Of a DNA stretch of 64,000 bases, positions 1-9,341 are shown in pieces. The stretch's first letter is position 1, and every line of letters begins with the position of its first letter. The notes beneath the pieces were generated by a model. The model was not told the origin of the DNA. It did no database searches and saw only the letters and a list, made by a program, of their open reading frames with translations. The translations under genes and the position numbers were made by a program. The DNA is taken from NCBI GenBank assembly GCA_031315995.1, contig JALDRG010000005.1, positions 1-64,000 of the forward strand, read 5' to 3'. Origin of the DNA: Nitrospira sp. (lineage in GTDB: Bacteria > Nitrospirota > Nitrospiria > Nitrospirales > Nitrospiraceae).

Positions 1-390
1 AAATATTTCACCGGGTTGGCCATTCCTGCAGCGGCGGGTGTCATTGCGTCGTTGGTGATTTTCGATCTGCACATTACCCAGATGGGTTCGGAAGTGAAGC
101 CGCTGTTAATTCTGGTGATCACGTTGACGCTCGCGTTCCTCATGGTGAGTACCATCAAGTATCGAAGCTTCAAGGACATGAAGTTTCGGCGGGGCGATCA
201 TTTTACCTATCTGGTCTGGGGGATTTTAGCCTTGATGTTGATTGTCGCCTGGCCGCAGGCGATGCTGTTTGTGGCGTTTACCGGGTACGCCGTGTCCGGC
301 CCTGCTGCGCGCGTGTGGACAATGATGGCCAAGGGCGCGGGTAAACCGGTGGCGAAAACAGATGCGCCGGTACTAGACTCCAGAGACTAA
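1..390 (+). CDS. pssA: CDP-diacylglycerol--serine O-phosphatidyltransferase, C-terminal part
   Basis: The reading frame is open from the first base of the window, so the gene begins upstream and only about 129 residues are seen. The segment KYFTGLAIPAAAG is typical of the phosphatidylserine synthase branch of CDP-alcohol phosphatidyltransferases. It is followed by three or four hydrophobic helices and a short polar tail ending in TAA. The enzyme makes phosphatidylserine from CDP-diacylglycerol and serine in the inner membrane. The catalytic DG..AR..D motif lies outside the window, so the assignment rests on the C-terminal half. A TTG at base 16 is internal and is not a real start. Confidence 0.82.
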   Translation, partial: KYFTGLAIPAAAGVIASLVIFDLHITQMGSEVKPLLILVITLTLAFLMVSTIKYRSFKDMKFRRGDHFTYLVWGILALMLIVAWPQAMLFVAFTGYAVSGPAARVWTMMAKGAGKPVAKTDAPVLDSRD

Positions 391-399
391 CAACAGCGA

Positions 400-655
400 T
401 GACGAGGAGTAGTAGGGAGCGTTGACCGAACCGAGAGAGCTGGTGGATGGTGCAAACCAGCCGGTGACCTGCCGAACTCGCCTCTGAGCTGGATTCGTGA
501 AGCCCCCTGGGTGGTAATGAGTCCCGAGTGATCCTCGTCACGGATCGAATGAAGGGCGCTCGGATGAAGATGGTTCTTCATCCCTCGCTGAATCAGGGTG
601 GTACCACGAAGCTCGCAAGGCCTTCGTCCCTGTCCCGGGGCGGAGGCTTTTCTAT
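400..655 (+). promoter_or_regulatory. T-box leader (leucine-type) controlling leuA
   Basis: A T-box riboswitch senses uncharged tRNA and lets transcription pass when the amino acid is scarce. Seen here: a stem I apical signature AGAGAGCTGGTGGATGGTG near 434-452, a specifier-loop-like GAACTC at 474-479 that offers the Leu codon CTC at 477-479, and the T-box proper AGGGTGGTACCACG at 595-608. The antiterminator pairs CAGGG with CCCTG and ACGAAG with CTTCGT, leaving the UGGUACC bulge that binds the tRNA 3' end. A competing terminator follows at 621-650. The next gene is leuA, matching a leucine specifier. T-boxes upstream of leuA are known outside Firmicutes, for example in Deltaproteobacteria. 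The 5' boundary is approximate. Confidence 0.85.
621..652 (+). terminator. T-box-controlled intrinsic terminator
   Basis: CCTTCGTCCC (621-630) can pair with GGGGCGGAGG (637-646) through ten base pairs including two G-U pairs, followed by CTTTTCTATT. The 5' arm is shared with the antiterminator, so the two structures exclude each other. This is the expected transcription-attenuation arrangement. Confidence 0.75.
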
Positions 656-697
656 TGGCGGATGGCTGAACCGGACTTCCAACTTTGTGCTCGGCTC

Positions 698-743
698 GAA
701 CACATCCCCAACGTACCTCAGAGGGTACGCCTTCGGTGTGTTC
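698..743 (+). repeat. Hairpin and dispersed repeat copy in the leuA leader
   Basis: GAACACA (698-704) pairs perfectly with TGTGTTC (737-743), enclosing a smaller GTACC/GGTAC hairpin. Bases 707-736 match bases 55004-55033, upstream of thi4, at 25 of 30 positions, so this is one copy of a dispersed intergenic repeat. It lies between the T-box terminator and the leuA ribosome binding site and could fold in the leader mRNA. Confidence 0.5.
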
Positions 744-803
744 TCTGCCTGCGGCCGTGCTGGAAACCCGTGTGAGCGATCTGTAGGACGGAGGAGGTGA
801 GCC

Positions 804-2351
804 ATGACCAGGATGATCAGAATCTTCGACACGACGTTGCGGGACGGTGAGCAATCGCCAGGGGCGAGCATGAACGTCGAAGAGAAACTCATGATCGCCA
901 AACAGCTGGCGCGCCTCGGCGTGGATATCATTGAGGCCGGCTTTGCGTATAGTTCGCCGGGGGATTTTGAGGCGGTGCGTCGGATCGCCCTGGAAGTCGA
1001 AGGCCCGGTGGTGTGCAGCCTTGCGCGTGCCAGGCCGGAAGACATCACGAGGGCGTCAGAAGCCTTGAAGGGTGCGCCAAAGGTCCGCATCCATACGTTT
1101 CTCTCTACATCGGACATCCATCTCAAGCACCAATTCCGGATGACTCGTGAGGAGGCCAAGAAGCGAGCGGTGGAGATGGTGCAGCTGGCTCGCACCTATG
1201 TCGATGACGTCGAGTTTTCTCCCATGGATGCCAGCCGGTCCGACCCGGCTTATCTTTGTGAGGTCATCGAGGCGGTGATTGCGGCTGGAGCGGGAACGAT
1301 CAATATTCCTGACACGGTGGGGTACGCCGTTCCGCAGGAATTCGGTGGCCTGATTAAACGGATTAAAGACAGCGTTCCCAATAGCGGGCAAGCCGTCATT
1401 TCTGTCCATTGCCACAACGATTTGGGTCTGGCCGTCGCCAACAGTCTGGCCGCGGTGGTGGCTGGGGCCGGGCAGGTCGAGTGCACCATCAACGGCATCG
1501 GCGAGCGGGCCGGCAACACCTCGCTGGAGGAGGTCGTCATGGGTCTCCGGACGCGCAGCGGCTGGTACGAGGCCGACACCAAGGTGGTCACGGAGGAAAT
1601 TTCTAAGACCAGCCGCCTGGTGAGCAAGATCACGGGTATGGTCATCCAGCCGAATAAGGCTATCGTCGGCGCCAATGCGTTCGCCCACACCTCGGGCATA
1701 CATCAGGATGGGTTGCTCAAAGATAAGACGACCTACGAGATCATGCGGCCGGAATCCGTCGGTCTTGAACAGGTCAAATTGGTGATGGGCAAGTTATCCG
1801 GGCGTCATGCGTTTCGGCAACGGCTGGAGGAGTTGGGCTATAAGCTCACGGAAGAAGAGGTCAATCACGCGTTTGAACGGTTCAAGCGCTTGGCGGATCA
1901 AAAGAAAGAGATTTATGAGGAAGATCTCGAAGTCATTGTGTCGGAAGAGGTCGCCAAGATGTCTGAACGGGTCGTGTTGAAGTCGTTTCAGGTTGAAAGT
2001 GGAACGAATAGGACCCCGAAGGCGACGGTAGAATTGGAAATCGACGGGAAGGTGGTGTCCCACAGTGGAACAGGCGACGGCCCCGTGGATGCGGTCTACC
2101 GGACGATTGCCGTGATGACCCAGACGAAGAGCACGTTGCTGATGTTCGGGGTCAATGCCATTACCGGCGGGACGGATGCGCAAGGAGAAGTCTCGGTGCG
2201 GCTTGAAGAGGATGGTCGAACAGTTTCCGGCCATGGCGCTGATACGGACATCATTACCGCGGCGACACGAGCCTATCTGAACGCGCTCAATAAGCTGGCC
2301 TATTTCGCCGCCAAACAAGCCGAAGGGATTCAGAAGGTCAGCTTGATTTGA
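804..2351 (+). CDS. leuA: 2-isopropylmalate synthase
   Basis: LeuA condenses acetyl-CoA with 2-oxoisovalerate, the first committed step of leucine synthesis. The N-terminal TIM barrel shows [16 protein letters not shown] near residue 10, the metal-binding HCHNDLGLA near 201, and [11 protein letters not shown] near 234. A C-terminal regulatory domain, about residues 390-500, follows, and the 515-residue length is normal for the family. The ATG has a strong Shine-Dalgarno (GGAGGTGA, 793-800). The gene sits behind a leucine T-box and is followed by a cupin and leuB. The leader predicts induction by leucine starvation. leuC and leuD are not in the window. Confidence 0.96.
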   Translation: MTRMIRIFDTTLRDGEQSPGASMNVEEKLMIAKQLARLGVDIIEAGFAYSSPGDFEAVRRIALEVEGPVVCSLARARPEDITRASEALKGAPKVRIHTFLSTSDIHLKHQFRMTREEAKKRAVEMVQLARTYVDDVEFSPMDASRSDPAYLCEVIEAVIAAGAGTINIPDTVGYAVPQEFGGLIKRIKDSVPNSGQAVISVHCHNDLGLAVANSLAAVVAGAGQVECTINGIGERAGNTSLEEVVMGLRTRSGWYEADTKVVTEEISKTSRLVSKITGMVIQPNKAIVGANAFAHTSGIHQDGLLKDKTTYEIMRPESVGLEQVKLVMGKLSGRHAFRQRLEELGYKLTEEEVNHAFERFKRLADQKKEIYEEDLEVIVSEEVAKMSERVVLKSFQVESGTNRTPKATVELEIDGKVVSHSGTGDGPVDAVYRTIAVMTQTKSTLLMFGVNAITGGTDAQGEVSVRLEEDGRTVSGHGADTDIITAATRAYLNALNKLAYFAAKQAEGIQKVSLI

Positions 2352-2453
2352 TCCCAACCTGCAGGGTAGATTCCTCCGTCTTAGTCGTTGCAGGCGCATC
2401 GGCCCGAACGGGGCTGCGTCTGTCGTGGTCCCGGTCATGAATCGCGGTGCACG

Positions 2454-2816
2454 ATGGTAGGCACGCATCTTCAACGCTGCCCGGAATTTTTAGCAGGCGA
2501 CCACACCAGGCTGCGGGAACTCCTGCATCCTGCGAAGGCATCGCTCAAATTAGGGTATAGCTTGGCGCATGGGTTGCTTGATCCCGGCAAGCAGTCCCTC
2601 TGGCACCGCTTACAATCGTCCGAAGTGTACTACTTTATTGCCGGTCGTGGGGTGATGAAGGTGGAAGAAGAGTCGGTCGCGGTGGAGGCCGGCTCCGTGA
2701 TCTATGTGCCGCCGGGGGCGAAGCAATCGTTGCTGAATGCCGGAACGGAGCCGATTGAATTTCTCTGCTTGGTCGATCCTGCCTGGACCGCGGAGGATGA
2801 GGCCGTCGTTGAATAG
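2454..2816 (+). CDS. Cupin-domain protein
   Basis: A single cupin_2 barrel of about 120 residues. The barrel core includes LWHRLQSSEVYYFIAGRG, in which a His and a downstream Glu could bind metal, and a second motif with VYVPPGAKQSL-like spacing near the end (here IYVPPGAKQSLLNAG). The ligand is unknown. The frame is open upstream to a TTG at 2388, but that extension looks non-coding in composition, so I use the ATG at 2454; no clear ribosome site decides it. Its place between leuA and leuB suggests co-transcription, though cupins of this type are not a known part of leucine synthesis. Confidence 0.75.
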   Translation: MVGTHLQRCPEFLAGDHTRLRELLHPAKASLKLGYSLAHGLLDPGKQSLWHRLQSSEVYYFIAGRGVMKVEEESVAVEAGSVIYVPPGAKQSLLNAGTEPIEFLCLVDPAWTAEDEAVVE

Positions 2817-2834
2817 TCGAGAGGAGATGAACAC

Positions 2835-3911
2835 GTGAACGCGAGAATCGCAGTGTTGGCCGGGGATGGAGTCGGCCGCGAGATCGTCCCGGAAGCGGTC
2901 AAGGTGTTGAAGGTAGTCGCGGAGCGATATGGCCATACGTTTGAGTTTATCGCCGGCGATGTCGGCGGCCATGCCATCGATAAAGTCGGCGTGCCGCTCC
3001 CTGCGGAGACGCTCACCATTGCGAAGCAAAGCGACGCCGTGTTGCTCGGCGCTGTCGGTGGCCCGAAATGGGAGGGATTGGAATACAGTCTTCGACCGGA
3101 GCGGGCGTTGCTGGGGTTGAGGGAGCAACTCGGGCTCTATGCCAACTTGCGTCCTGCGAAGCTCTATCCCATGCTCGCCGACGCCTCGACATTGCGACGG
3201 GACGTGATCGAGGGCATCGATATGCTCGTGATTCGCGAACTCACCGGAGGAATTTATTTCGGCAAGCCGAAGGGCATCGAACCATTGCCAGGCGGCGGAG
3301 AGCGCGGCGTCAATACGGAAGTCTATACGACCGATGAAATTCGTCGCATCGCCGTCGTGGCGTTTGAAGCGGCCCGCAAGCGCCGCAAAAAGGTCATGTC
3401 GGTGGATAAGGCCAATGTGCTGGAATCGTCGGAGTTGTGGCGACGGGTGGTGACAGAAGTGCAGAAAGGCTATGCCGACGTGGCCTTGAGTCACATCTAC
3501 GTCGACAATTGCGCCATGCAGCTGGTGCGCAATCCGCGGCAGTTCGATGTATTGCTGTGTAACAACCTCTTCGGCGATATTCTCAGCGACGAGGCGGCGA
3601 TGCTCACTGGGTCGATCGGTATGTTGCCGTCCGCCAGTATCGGAGCCAAGGTGGGGTTATTTGAGCCGATCCATGGCAGCGCGCCTGATATTGCCGGGAA
3701 AAACATCGCCAATCCGATCGCGACCATTGCCTCTGCTGCGATGATGTTGTCCTATGCCTTTCAGTTGGATAAGGAAGCTGCGGCGATCGAGGGGGCCATC
3801 GTCAAAACTCTCGAACTCGGGTTCCGCACCAAGGATATTCATGCCGAGGGGATGCGGCTGGTCGGCACCACCGAGATGGGTGATGCCATTGTGCGCAATC
3901 TCGCCGCGTAA
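2835..3911 (+). CDS. leuB: 3-isopropylmalate dehydrogenase
   Basis: LeuB oxidatively decarboxylates 3-isopropylmalate using NAD. The 358-residue length is typical. Visible motifs are the [11 protein letters not shown] start, AVGGPKWE near residue 74, [10 protein letters not shown] near 135, the substrate-binding SVDKANVL near 190, and the metal-binding [20 protein letters not shown] region near 244. The start is GTG with GAGGAG seven to fourteen bases upstream. Nineteen bases separate it from the cupin gene, and the next gene starts three bases after its stop, so the leucine operon continues through. Confidence 0.95.
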   Translation: MNARIAVLAGDGVGREIVPEAVKVLKVVAERYGHTFEFIAGDVGGHAIDKVGVPLPAETLTIAKQSDAVLLGAVGGPKWEGLEYSLRPERALLGLREQLGLYANLRPAKLYPMLADASTLRRDVIEGIDMLVIRELTGGIYFGKPKGIEPLPGGGERGVNTEVYTTDEIRRIAVVAFEAARKRRKKVMSVDKANVLESSELWRRVVTEVQKGYADVALSHIYVDNCAMQLVRNPRQFDVLLCNNLFGDILSDEAAMLTGSIGMLPSASIGAKVGLFEPIHGSAPDIAGKNIANPIATIASAAMMLSYAFQLDKEAAAIEGAIVKTLELGFRTKDIHAEGMRLVGTTEMGDAIVRNLAA

Positions 3912-3914
3912 GCC

Positions 3915-5129
3915 ATGACGACACGCGCAACGCAATCCGGAATCATTGAGACCCTGGCGGGCAACGGTGAGCCAGGGTATGCCGGGGACGGTGGGCCTGC
4001 CGGAGCAGCCTCACTGAACGAACCCAAAGGCCTGTGTCTCGACCAGGAGGGGAACCTCTACATCGCCGATTCTGAAAACCATGTCGTGCGCCGCGTCGAC
4101 CGAGCAACGGGGGTGATCACGACCGTGGCCGGGATCTGCTCCGCTGGGCCGACCGGACCGGTGGAGCCAGAATCACCTCTGACGACGCAGACCCAGGAAG
4201 ACGAGGATCCTTTCGCCGACGTCTCCGGTGACAGTACCAAGGCATACACGCAAGTGACCGATCTGAGTGGCACGGTCCGGTATGTGACCGGTGGGCGTCT
4301 CGCGGTCGAGCATGAGTCGGGAGATGGCGGCCCTGCCCGTCGCGCGCGGCTCAACTTTCCCAGTGCGGTGGCCGTCGACCGCGCAGGTAATCTCTATATT
4401 GCCGATACGATGAACCACCGGGTGAGGAAGGTGGATACGGCCACAGGCCTCATCACCAGCGTGGCCGGCACAGGCCAGGCCCGGTATTCCGGCGACGGCG
4501 GGCCGGCGGTCCAGGCTGCGATCAATGAACCGACCGGGCTGGCCGTCTGCGACGACGCGTTGTACATCGCGGACCAAAGTAATAATCGCGTGCGTCGCGT
4601 GGATCTGGCTACCGGCGTCATCACGACGATCGCCGGAGATGGAACAGCCGCGTATAGCGGCGACCAGGTGCCGGCTGTCCAGGCGAGTCTGTCCGGACCC
4701 AGCGGCGTGGCCGTAGGTGGCGACGGTCTGTTGTACGTGGCGGACACTTTCAATAGCCGGATACGATCGGTGGATCCGACTACGGGACAGATTGCCACTG
4801 TGGCGGGAGACGGCGGACCCTACCGATACCAGGGGCCGGATGAGCCTCGATCGTCGAGCCTCTCCAGGCCGGCGGGCATTGCCGTCGGACACGAGGGGTC
4901 TGTCTATCTGACGGACTCAGACAGCCATTTGATTCGAGTATGGGATGGACACACGAAGACCATCAGGCGCCTCTCGGGTACCGGTGTCGCGCAGTTCGGC
5001 GGAGATGGCGGCGATGCCTTGGCAGGCAGTCTCAGTTATCCATTCGGTGTAGCGGTCGATGCAGCCGGGACCGTCTATGTGGCGGATACTTTCAATCACC
5101 GCATCAGGGTTCTGACCGCGACGGCGTGA
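3915..5129 (+). CDS. NHL-repeat beta-propeller protein
   Basis: Six copies of an NHL-type unit can be counted, each built like GDGGPA..A.L..P.G.AVD..GNLYIADT.NHR.R.VD..TG.ITT.AG. They should fold into a six-bladed beta-propeller. An acidic insert of about 60 residues (residues 75-135) separates blades one and two. No signal peptide is evident, so it may be cytosolic. The start codon is three bases past leuB and the stop is ten bases before asd, so it is embedded in a biosynthetic operon. Such propellers usually bind proteins or ligands or act as hydrolases; no catalytic residues can be assigned. Confidence 0.8.
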   Translation: MTTRATQSGIIETLAGNGEPGYAGDGGPAGAASLNEPKGLCLDQEGNLYIADSENHVVRRVDRATGVITTVAGICSAGPTGPVEPESPLTTQTQEDEDPFADVSGDSTKAYTQVTDLSGTVRYVTGGRLAVEHESGDGGPARRARLNFPSAVAVDRAGNLYIADTMNHRVRKVDTATGLITSVAGTGQARYSGDGGPAVQAAINEPTGLAVCDDALYIADQSNNRVRRVDLATGVITTIAGDGTAAYSGDQVPAVQASLSGPSGVAVGGDGLLYVADTFNSRIRSVDPTTGQIATVAGDGGPYRYQGPDEPRSSSLSRPAGIAVGHEGSVYLTDSDSHLIRVWDGHTKTIRRLSGTGVAQFGGDGGDALAGSLSYPFGVAVDAAGTVYVADTFNHRIRVLTATA

Positions 5130-5139
5130 GGACAGCATC

Positions 5140-6159
5140 ATGTTGAAGAAGAAACAGGCCTATACCGTAGCGGTGCTCGGCGCGACCGGGGCCGTGGGAA
5201 AAGAGAGCCTCGAGATCCTCGAGGAACGCAACTTTCCACTTGAGACGTTGCGCTTATTTGCCTCCAAGCGGTCGGCCGGCGAAGTATTGTCGTGCCAAGG
5301 CAAGGAGTACAAGGTGGAGGAGTTGACGGAGTCGTCCTCCTTTGTCGGGGTCGACATCGCGTTTGTGTCCGCAACCGATGCCATCAGCCGGGACTACGGG
5401 GCACGATTGGGCGCGGCCGGCGTCGTCGTCATTGACGACAGTGCGGTCTTTCGTATGGATCCCAATGTGCCGCTGGTGGTGCCGGAGGTCAATGCCGCCG
5501 CGCTGCAGTCCATGACGCGCGGTATTGTGGCCATCCCGAATTGTACGACGACTCCATTGGTCATGGCGCTCAAGCCGTTGCGTGATGCCGCGGGTATCAA
5601 GCGTGTGGTGGTCACCACCTTTCAATCGGTATCCGGGACCGGGGCGGCAGCGATGGATGAATTGGTCGATCAGACGAAGGCACTGATCTCTTTTCAAGAT
5701 GTGAAGGTGCAGGTGTACCCCTATCAAATTGCATTCAACCTCTTGCCGCAGGTCGGATCGTTCGGGGACGGCGGTGATTGTTCAGAAGAGGTCAAGATCG
5801 TTCAGGAAACGAGAAAGATTCTTGAGATGCCGTCGTTGCGGGTGACGGCGACTACCGTGCGTGTGCCGGTGCTGCGCTGTCACTCCGAGGCGATCAATGT
5901 CGAGCTCGAACGGCCGTTGCAGGCGAATGAGGCGCGTGCCGCGTTGGCCGAGATGCCCGGCGTGATTGTGTATGACGATCCGCTCAAAAAGCTGTACCCG
6001 ATGCCGTTCGACGTATCCGGCAAGGATGACGTCTATGTCGGGCGGGTTCGTGTGGACGAGTCGATCACGAATGGGTTGAATCTCTGGGTCGTGAGCGACA
6101 ATCTCCGGAAAGGCGCGGCGCTCAATGCCGTTCAAATTGCCGAATGTCTGATACAATGA
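5140..6159 (+). CDS. asd: Aspartate-semialdehyde dehydrogenase
   Basis: Asd reduces aspartyl-phosphate to aspartate semialdehyde for lysine, threonine, methionine and diaminopimelate synthesis. The NADP-binding GATGAVG is at residues 14-20. The catalytic Cys is in IPNCTTTPL near residue 135, and the substrate-binding part includes the RVPVLRCHSEA segment near 240. The length, 339 residues, is standard. ATG follows GAGGACAGC, a modest ribosome site. It is the last clearly biosynthetic gene of the leu-asd run and lies four bases before a DUF2905 gene. Confidence 0.94.
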   Translation: MLKKKQAYTVAVLGATGAVGKESLEILEERNFPLETLRLFASKRSAGEVLSCQGKEYKVEELTESSSFVGVDIAFVSATDAISRDYGARLGAAGVVVIDDSAVFRMDPNVPLVVPEVNAAALQSMTRGIVAIPNCTTTPLVMALKPLRDAAGIKRVVVTTFQSVSGTGAAAMDELVDQTKALISFQDVKVQVYPYQIAFNLLPQVGSFGDGGDCSEEVKIVQETRKILEMPSLRVTATTVRVPVLRCHSEAINVELERPLQANEARAALAEMPGVIVYDDPLKKLYPMPFDVSGKDDVYVGRVRVDESITNGLNLWVVSDNLRKGAALNAVQIAECLIQ

Positions 6160-6162
6160 AAG

Positions 6163-6417
6163 ATGATACCCTGGAGTGGTGTGGGTCGGGCGTTGATTGT
6201 CCTCGGGCTGGTGCTGGTTGCCGTCGGGGTCCTTCTCACGCTTGCGGAAAAATGGCCGGGGCTCGGTTCTGCATTCGGTTGGATCGGTAAATTGCCGGGC
6301 GATCTCTCGATCACACGAGAGCGGTTCAGTCTCTATATTCCAATCGCGACCAGTCTGCTGTTCAGCATCCTGCTGAGCCTGGTGTTCTACTTCCTCTCAT
6401 GGCTCTTTCGCCGCTGA
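6163..6417 (+). CDS. DUF2905 small membrane protein
   Basis: An 84-residue protein with two hydrophobic helices (about residues 8-28 and 57-82) flanking the conserved loop WIGKLPGDLS, the hallmark of DUF2905. The function is unknown; members are short inner-membrane proteins. It starts three bases after asd and its end overlaps the next gene by 19 bases, so it is translated within the same operon. Confidence 0.85.
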   Translation: MIPWSGVGRALIVLGLVLVAVGVLLTLAEKWPGLGSAFGWIGKLPGDLSITRERFSLYIPIATSLLFSILLSLVFYFLSWLFRR

Positions 6418-7610
6418 TTCGACATCTCTCCTCCAACCGAGCCACCATGGGGGGCCTGCTGCTCGTCTCCCTTTTCTGTGTTCCAGCCGTCTCCGCTGAA
6501 TCCATTCGTGTGCTCTTGGCTCAAGAGGCATCACTGGTGGAAGTCCGTTCGGATGGAGCGCTTGCGCTTGTGGCTGAAACGGGCGCCATGAAGATTCTAC
6601 AGGCGCCGATTCATCTCACCGCGCGAGGAGACGGATTACAGATCGATGGTCGACGCATAATGAGCGGACAGGTTCTGATACGCCCTCTCCGGAACAACCT
6701 CTCCTTGGTGATCGGGAAAGCGGGTCGGGTGAGCGCAGAGGCTCCGCTATCGGTCAGCGGGGCTGTGCGCGTGTCGCGTAAAGGGCGCGCACTCTCGGTC
6801 GTCAATCAGGTTGATTTGGAGGAATATGTGAAGGGGGTAGTGCCGTCCGAGGTCAGTTCAGCCTGGCACCCGGAAATGCTCAAGGTGCAGGCGGTGGCGG
6901 CACGGACGTATGCGCTGTATAACAAAATGCTGAGCGCCGCGAGAGAATACGACGTGGTGGCTACGATTCAGGATCAAGTGTATCGGGGCCGCTCGGGTGT
7001 CGACCGTCGAGTGGAAGAAGCCGTGGAATCGACCCGAGGTATTGTGGTAACGCATCTGCAGGCCCCCATTTATGCCGCGTTTTCGTCCACTGCGGCTGGC
7101 CCGACTGAAGATGCCGTGAATGTGTGGGCGAACAAGGATCTTCCCTATCTCAAAGGGGTCGAATGTCCCTTTGATCTGGAGTCCCCCTACTATCAATGGC
7201 GGGCCAGTGTGAAGATCGAGCAGATGGAGCAGAATTTGCGGCTCCAGGGATTTTCCGTCGGGACTATCGCCACGATCACCCCGATTACCTATAGCCGTGC
7301 CGGACGAGTTTCGCGTCTACGAATTTTGCATTCCGGCGGGGAGACGGTGTTGCGAGGTGAGGATCTTCGCAAGGCCGTGGGGTATACCGTGATTCCCAGT
7401 ACTCAGTTTGAGGTCGAATCGATCGGTGCCGAGGTCGTGTTTACCGGTTACGGTGCGGGTCATGCCGTGGGGCTCTGCCAATGGGGCGCGAAAGAGTTGG
7501 CCGAGCTCGGGTATTCGTACAGCAGCATTCTGCAATACTATTATCCTGGAACCGAGTTGCATAACGCGGCCCGCTCGCGGTTGATGACGCCGGTGATTCC
7601 GACCCCCTGA
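6399..7610 (+). CDS. SpoIID/LytB-domain protein
   Basis: An N-terminal signal peptide (hydrophobic stretch about residues 17-33, ending VSAES) precedes a SpoIID/LytB domain with VPSEVSSAWHPEMLKVQAV near residue 145 and AARTYALYN just after. The C-terminal part has GYGAGHAVGLCQWGA, also typical. In spore formers SpoIID cleaves denuded glycan strands; in non-sporulating Gram-negatives these proteins are thought to act on septal peptidoglycan, and the role here is inferred. The start overlaps DUF2905 by 19 bases; an ATG at 6447 is an alternative. Its stop overlaps the first base of queA. Confidence 0.85.
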   Translation: MALSPLIRHLSSNRATMGGLLLVSLFCVPAVSAESIRVLLAQEASLVEVRSDGALALVAETGAMKILQAPIHLTARGDGLQIDGRRIMSGQVLIRPLRNNLSLVIGKAGRVSAEAPLSVSGAVRVSRKGRALSVVNQVDLEEYVKGVVPSEVSSAWHPEMLKVQAVAARTYALYNKMLSAAREYDVVATIQDQVYRGRSGVDRRVEEAVESTRGIVVTHLQAPIYAAFSSTAAGPTEDAVNVWANKDLPYLKGVECPFDLESPYYQWRASVKIEQMEQNLRLQGFSVGTIATITPITYSRAGRVSRLRILHSGGETVLRGEDLRKAVGYTVIPSTQFEVESIGAEVVFTGYGAGHAVGLCQWGAKELAELGYSYSSILQYYYPGTELHNAARSRLMTPVIPTP

Positions 7611-8650
7611 TGTTGCTCAGCGAGTTTGATTTCCCATTTGACCCATCTCTTGTGGCCGAGCATCCGGTCATCCCACGCGATCAGGCTCGCTTGCTGGTAC
7701 TGGAACGCGCGAGTGGCGCGCGGACACACCGGCTTGTGGCGGACCTTCCGTCGCTGCTGCAGCCGGGCGATCTCGTGGTGGTGAATAACACCAAGGTCAT
7801 GCCGGCACGTGTCCCTGCGCAGGTTCGTTCCACGGGAAAACTCATCGATCTGCTGTTTGTGCAGGATCTCGGACAGGGTGTGTGGGAAGTCCTCATCAAG
7901 GGACGCTTCCGGCCCGGCGCCATCATCGAGTTCCCGGGCGGCGGGGCAGGCGAAATTATGGAGCGCAGCCAAGTCCGAACCACGGTACGGGTATCGGGCG
8001 TTACGAGTGTCTACGATCTCATGCAGGCCGCCGGCACGATGCCGCTGCCTCCGTATATTAAACGGGTGCCGTCGCGAGACGATCAGCAATGGTACCAGAC
8101 GATGTTCGCTCAGCATGAAGGGGCCATCGCGGCACCCACCGCCGGACTACATTTTACGCGTGAATTGGTACAAGCCTTGACGGAGAAGGGGATTGAATTG
8201 GCCCAGGTGACGTTGCACGTCGGCCCCGGCACATTTCAGAGCGTGAAGAGTGAACGAATCGAAGATCACCGTATGTTGGCTGAACGAGTCGAGGTGTCTG
8301 CCGAGACGGTGGAGCAGATTCGTCGCGTGCGGGAGCGAGGACATCGAGTGGTGGCAGTCGGCACAACGGTGGTGCGCGCGTTGGAAGCGTCTGCGCGTGG
8401 TGGTCGAGGAATCGAGCCGTTCGAAGGCCGAGCCGAGTTGTTCATTACGCCAGGATTTGAGTTCCAGGTCATCAATGCGCTGGTGACGAATTTCCACTTG
8501 CCGCGGACGACGCTGTTGATGCTGGTGTCTGCGTTTGTGGGGGTGGGTCCGCTCCGTTCCGCCTATGAAGAAGCGGTGGCGCAACGATATCGGTTCTATA
8601 GTTATGGAGATGCCATGCTGATCGGATCGGGATGGGCGGCCGCTACATGA
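7610..8650 (+). CDS. queA: tRNA preQ1(34) S-adenosylmethionine ribosyltransferase-isomerase
   Basis: QueA transfers the ribosyl part of S-adenosylmethionine to preQ1 at tRNA position 34, forming epoxyqueuosine. The 346-residue length matches the family. Recognisable segments are VVNNTKVMPARV near residue 62, MPLPPYIKR near 144, EGAIAAPTAGLHFT near 168, VTLHVGPGTFQ near 202, and NFHLPRTTLLMLVSAF near 298. It follows the SpoIID-like gene with a one-base overlap. Its end overlaps the end of the convergent SurA-like gene by eight bases. Confidence 0.95.
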   Translation: MLLSEFDFPFDPSLVAEHPVIPRDQARLLVLERASGARTHRLVADLPSLLQPGDLVVVNNTKVMPARVPAQVRSTGKLIDLLFVQDLGQGVWEVLIKGRFRPGAIIEFPGGGAGEIMERSQVRTTVRVSGVTSVYDLMQAAGTMPLPPYIKRVPSRDDQQWYQTMFAQHEGAIAAPTAGLHFTRELVQALTEKGIELAQVTLHVGPGTFQSVKSERIEDHRMLAERVEVSAETVEQIRRVRERGHRVVAVGTTVVRALEASARGGRGIEPFEGRAELFITPGFEFQVINALVTNFHLPRTTLLMLVSAFVGVGPLRSAYEEAVAQRYRFYSYGDAMLIGSGWAAAT

Positions 8651-9341
8651 GTTCTTTGTGAATCTTCACAGGCACCTTGCTTTTCATCGATTCACTGTAG
8701 GCCATCAACGCCCGTTGCTGCTTCTGGAAGAGGAGGGTCTGAAAGATTCGCTCCTTGGTCGCAGCGGCCTTGGCCGGATCGGCTTCGCCTTCGCGTGAGA
8801 CGAGGGTCTGCGCCTCTGAGTATTCAGACGGCGTGAGAGCGACGGCATCCATGATGATGAGTCGCGCCTTGTTGGTGAGAATATCCTTGGCTTCCATGGC
8901 TTCGAACGACGCGGGGGTCAAACGATTTGCCGCCAGCAACCGGCGATAGGCGTCGGGGTCGAAGCTGCCGTTCTTTTGAAACTCGGTTCGCTGCATGATC
9001 GCTTTGCGCAAGTCCTCGTCGGAGACCGTGAGCCCCATCTCTTTCGCCACATGCAGCCACATCCGGTTGTCGATGAGTTGTTCCAGCACAAACTGCTTCA
9101 GGAACTCATCCTTGATGTCGTTCTGCCCCTTATCTTTGTAGAAGCGGTACGTATTTTCATAGGCGCGACGAAACTCATCCAGGGGAACGACCTGATCCCC
9201 GACGGAGGCGACGATGCTCCCGCCTTCCTGGCCGAACCCCCACCAGCCCATCGTAATGATGAACGCGAGGGCAAGCACCCCCATGATGGATTTGAGGAAC
9301 CATGGATAGTCGTGAGCGGCTTCGCGTAACAGTTTGATCAT
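8643..9341 (-). CDS. SurA/PpiD N-terminal-like membrane-anchored chaperone
   Basis: A 232-residue protein with one transmembrane helix near the N-terminus (about residues 15-35) and then a SurA_N-type helical domain: SVGDQVVPLDEFRRAYE and EFLKQFVLEQLIDNRMW followed by LTVSDEDLRKAI. This layout is like the start of PpiD, a periplasmic folding factor anchored in the inner membrane. The parvulin-type isomerase domain of full PpiD is absent, so it may be chaperone-only or a shortened paralogue. It converges on queA with an eight-base overlap. Confidence 0.75.
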   Translation of the reverse strand: MIKLLREAAHDYPWFLKSIMGVLALAFIITMGWWGFGQEGGSIVASVGDQVVPLDEFRRAYENTYRFYKDKGQNDIKDEFLKQFVLEQLIDNRMWLHVAKEMGLTVSDEDLRKAIMQRTEFQKNGSFDPDAYRRLLAANRLTPASFEAMEAKDILTNKARLIIMDAVALTPSEYSEAQTLVSREGEADPAKAAATKERIFQTLLFQKQQRALMAYSESMKSKVPVKIHKELM

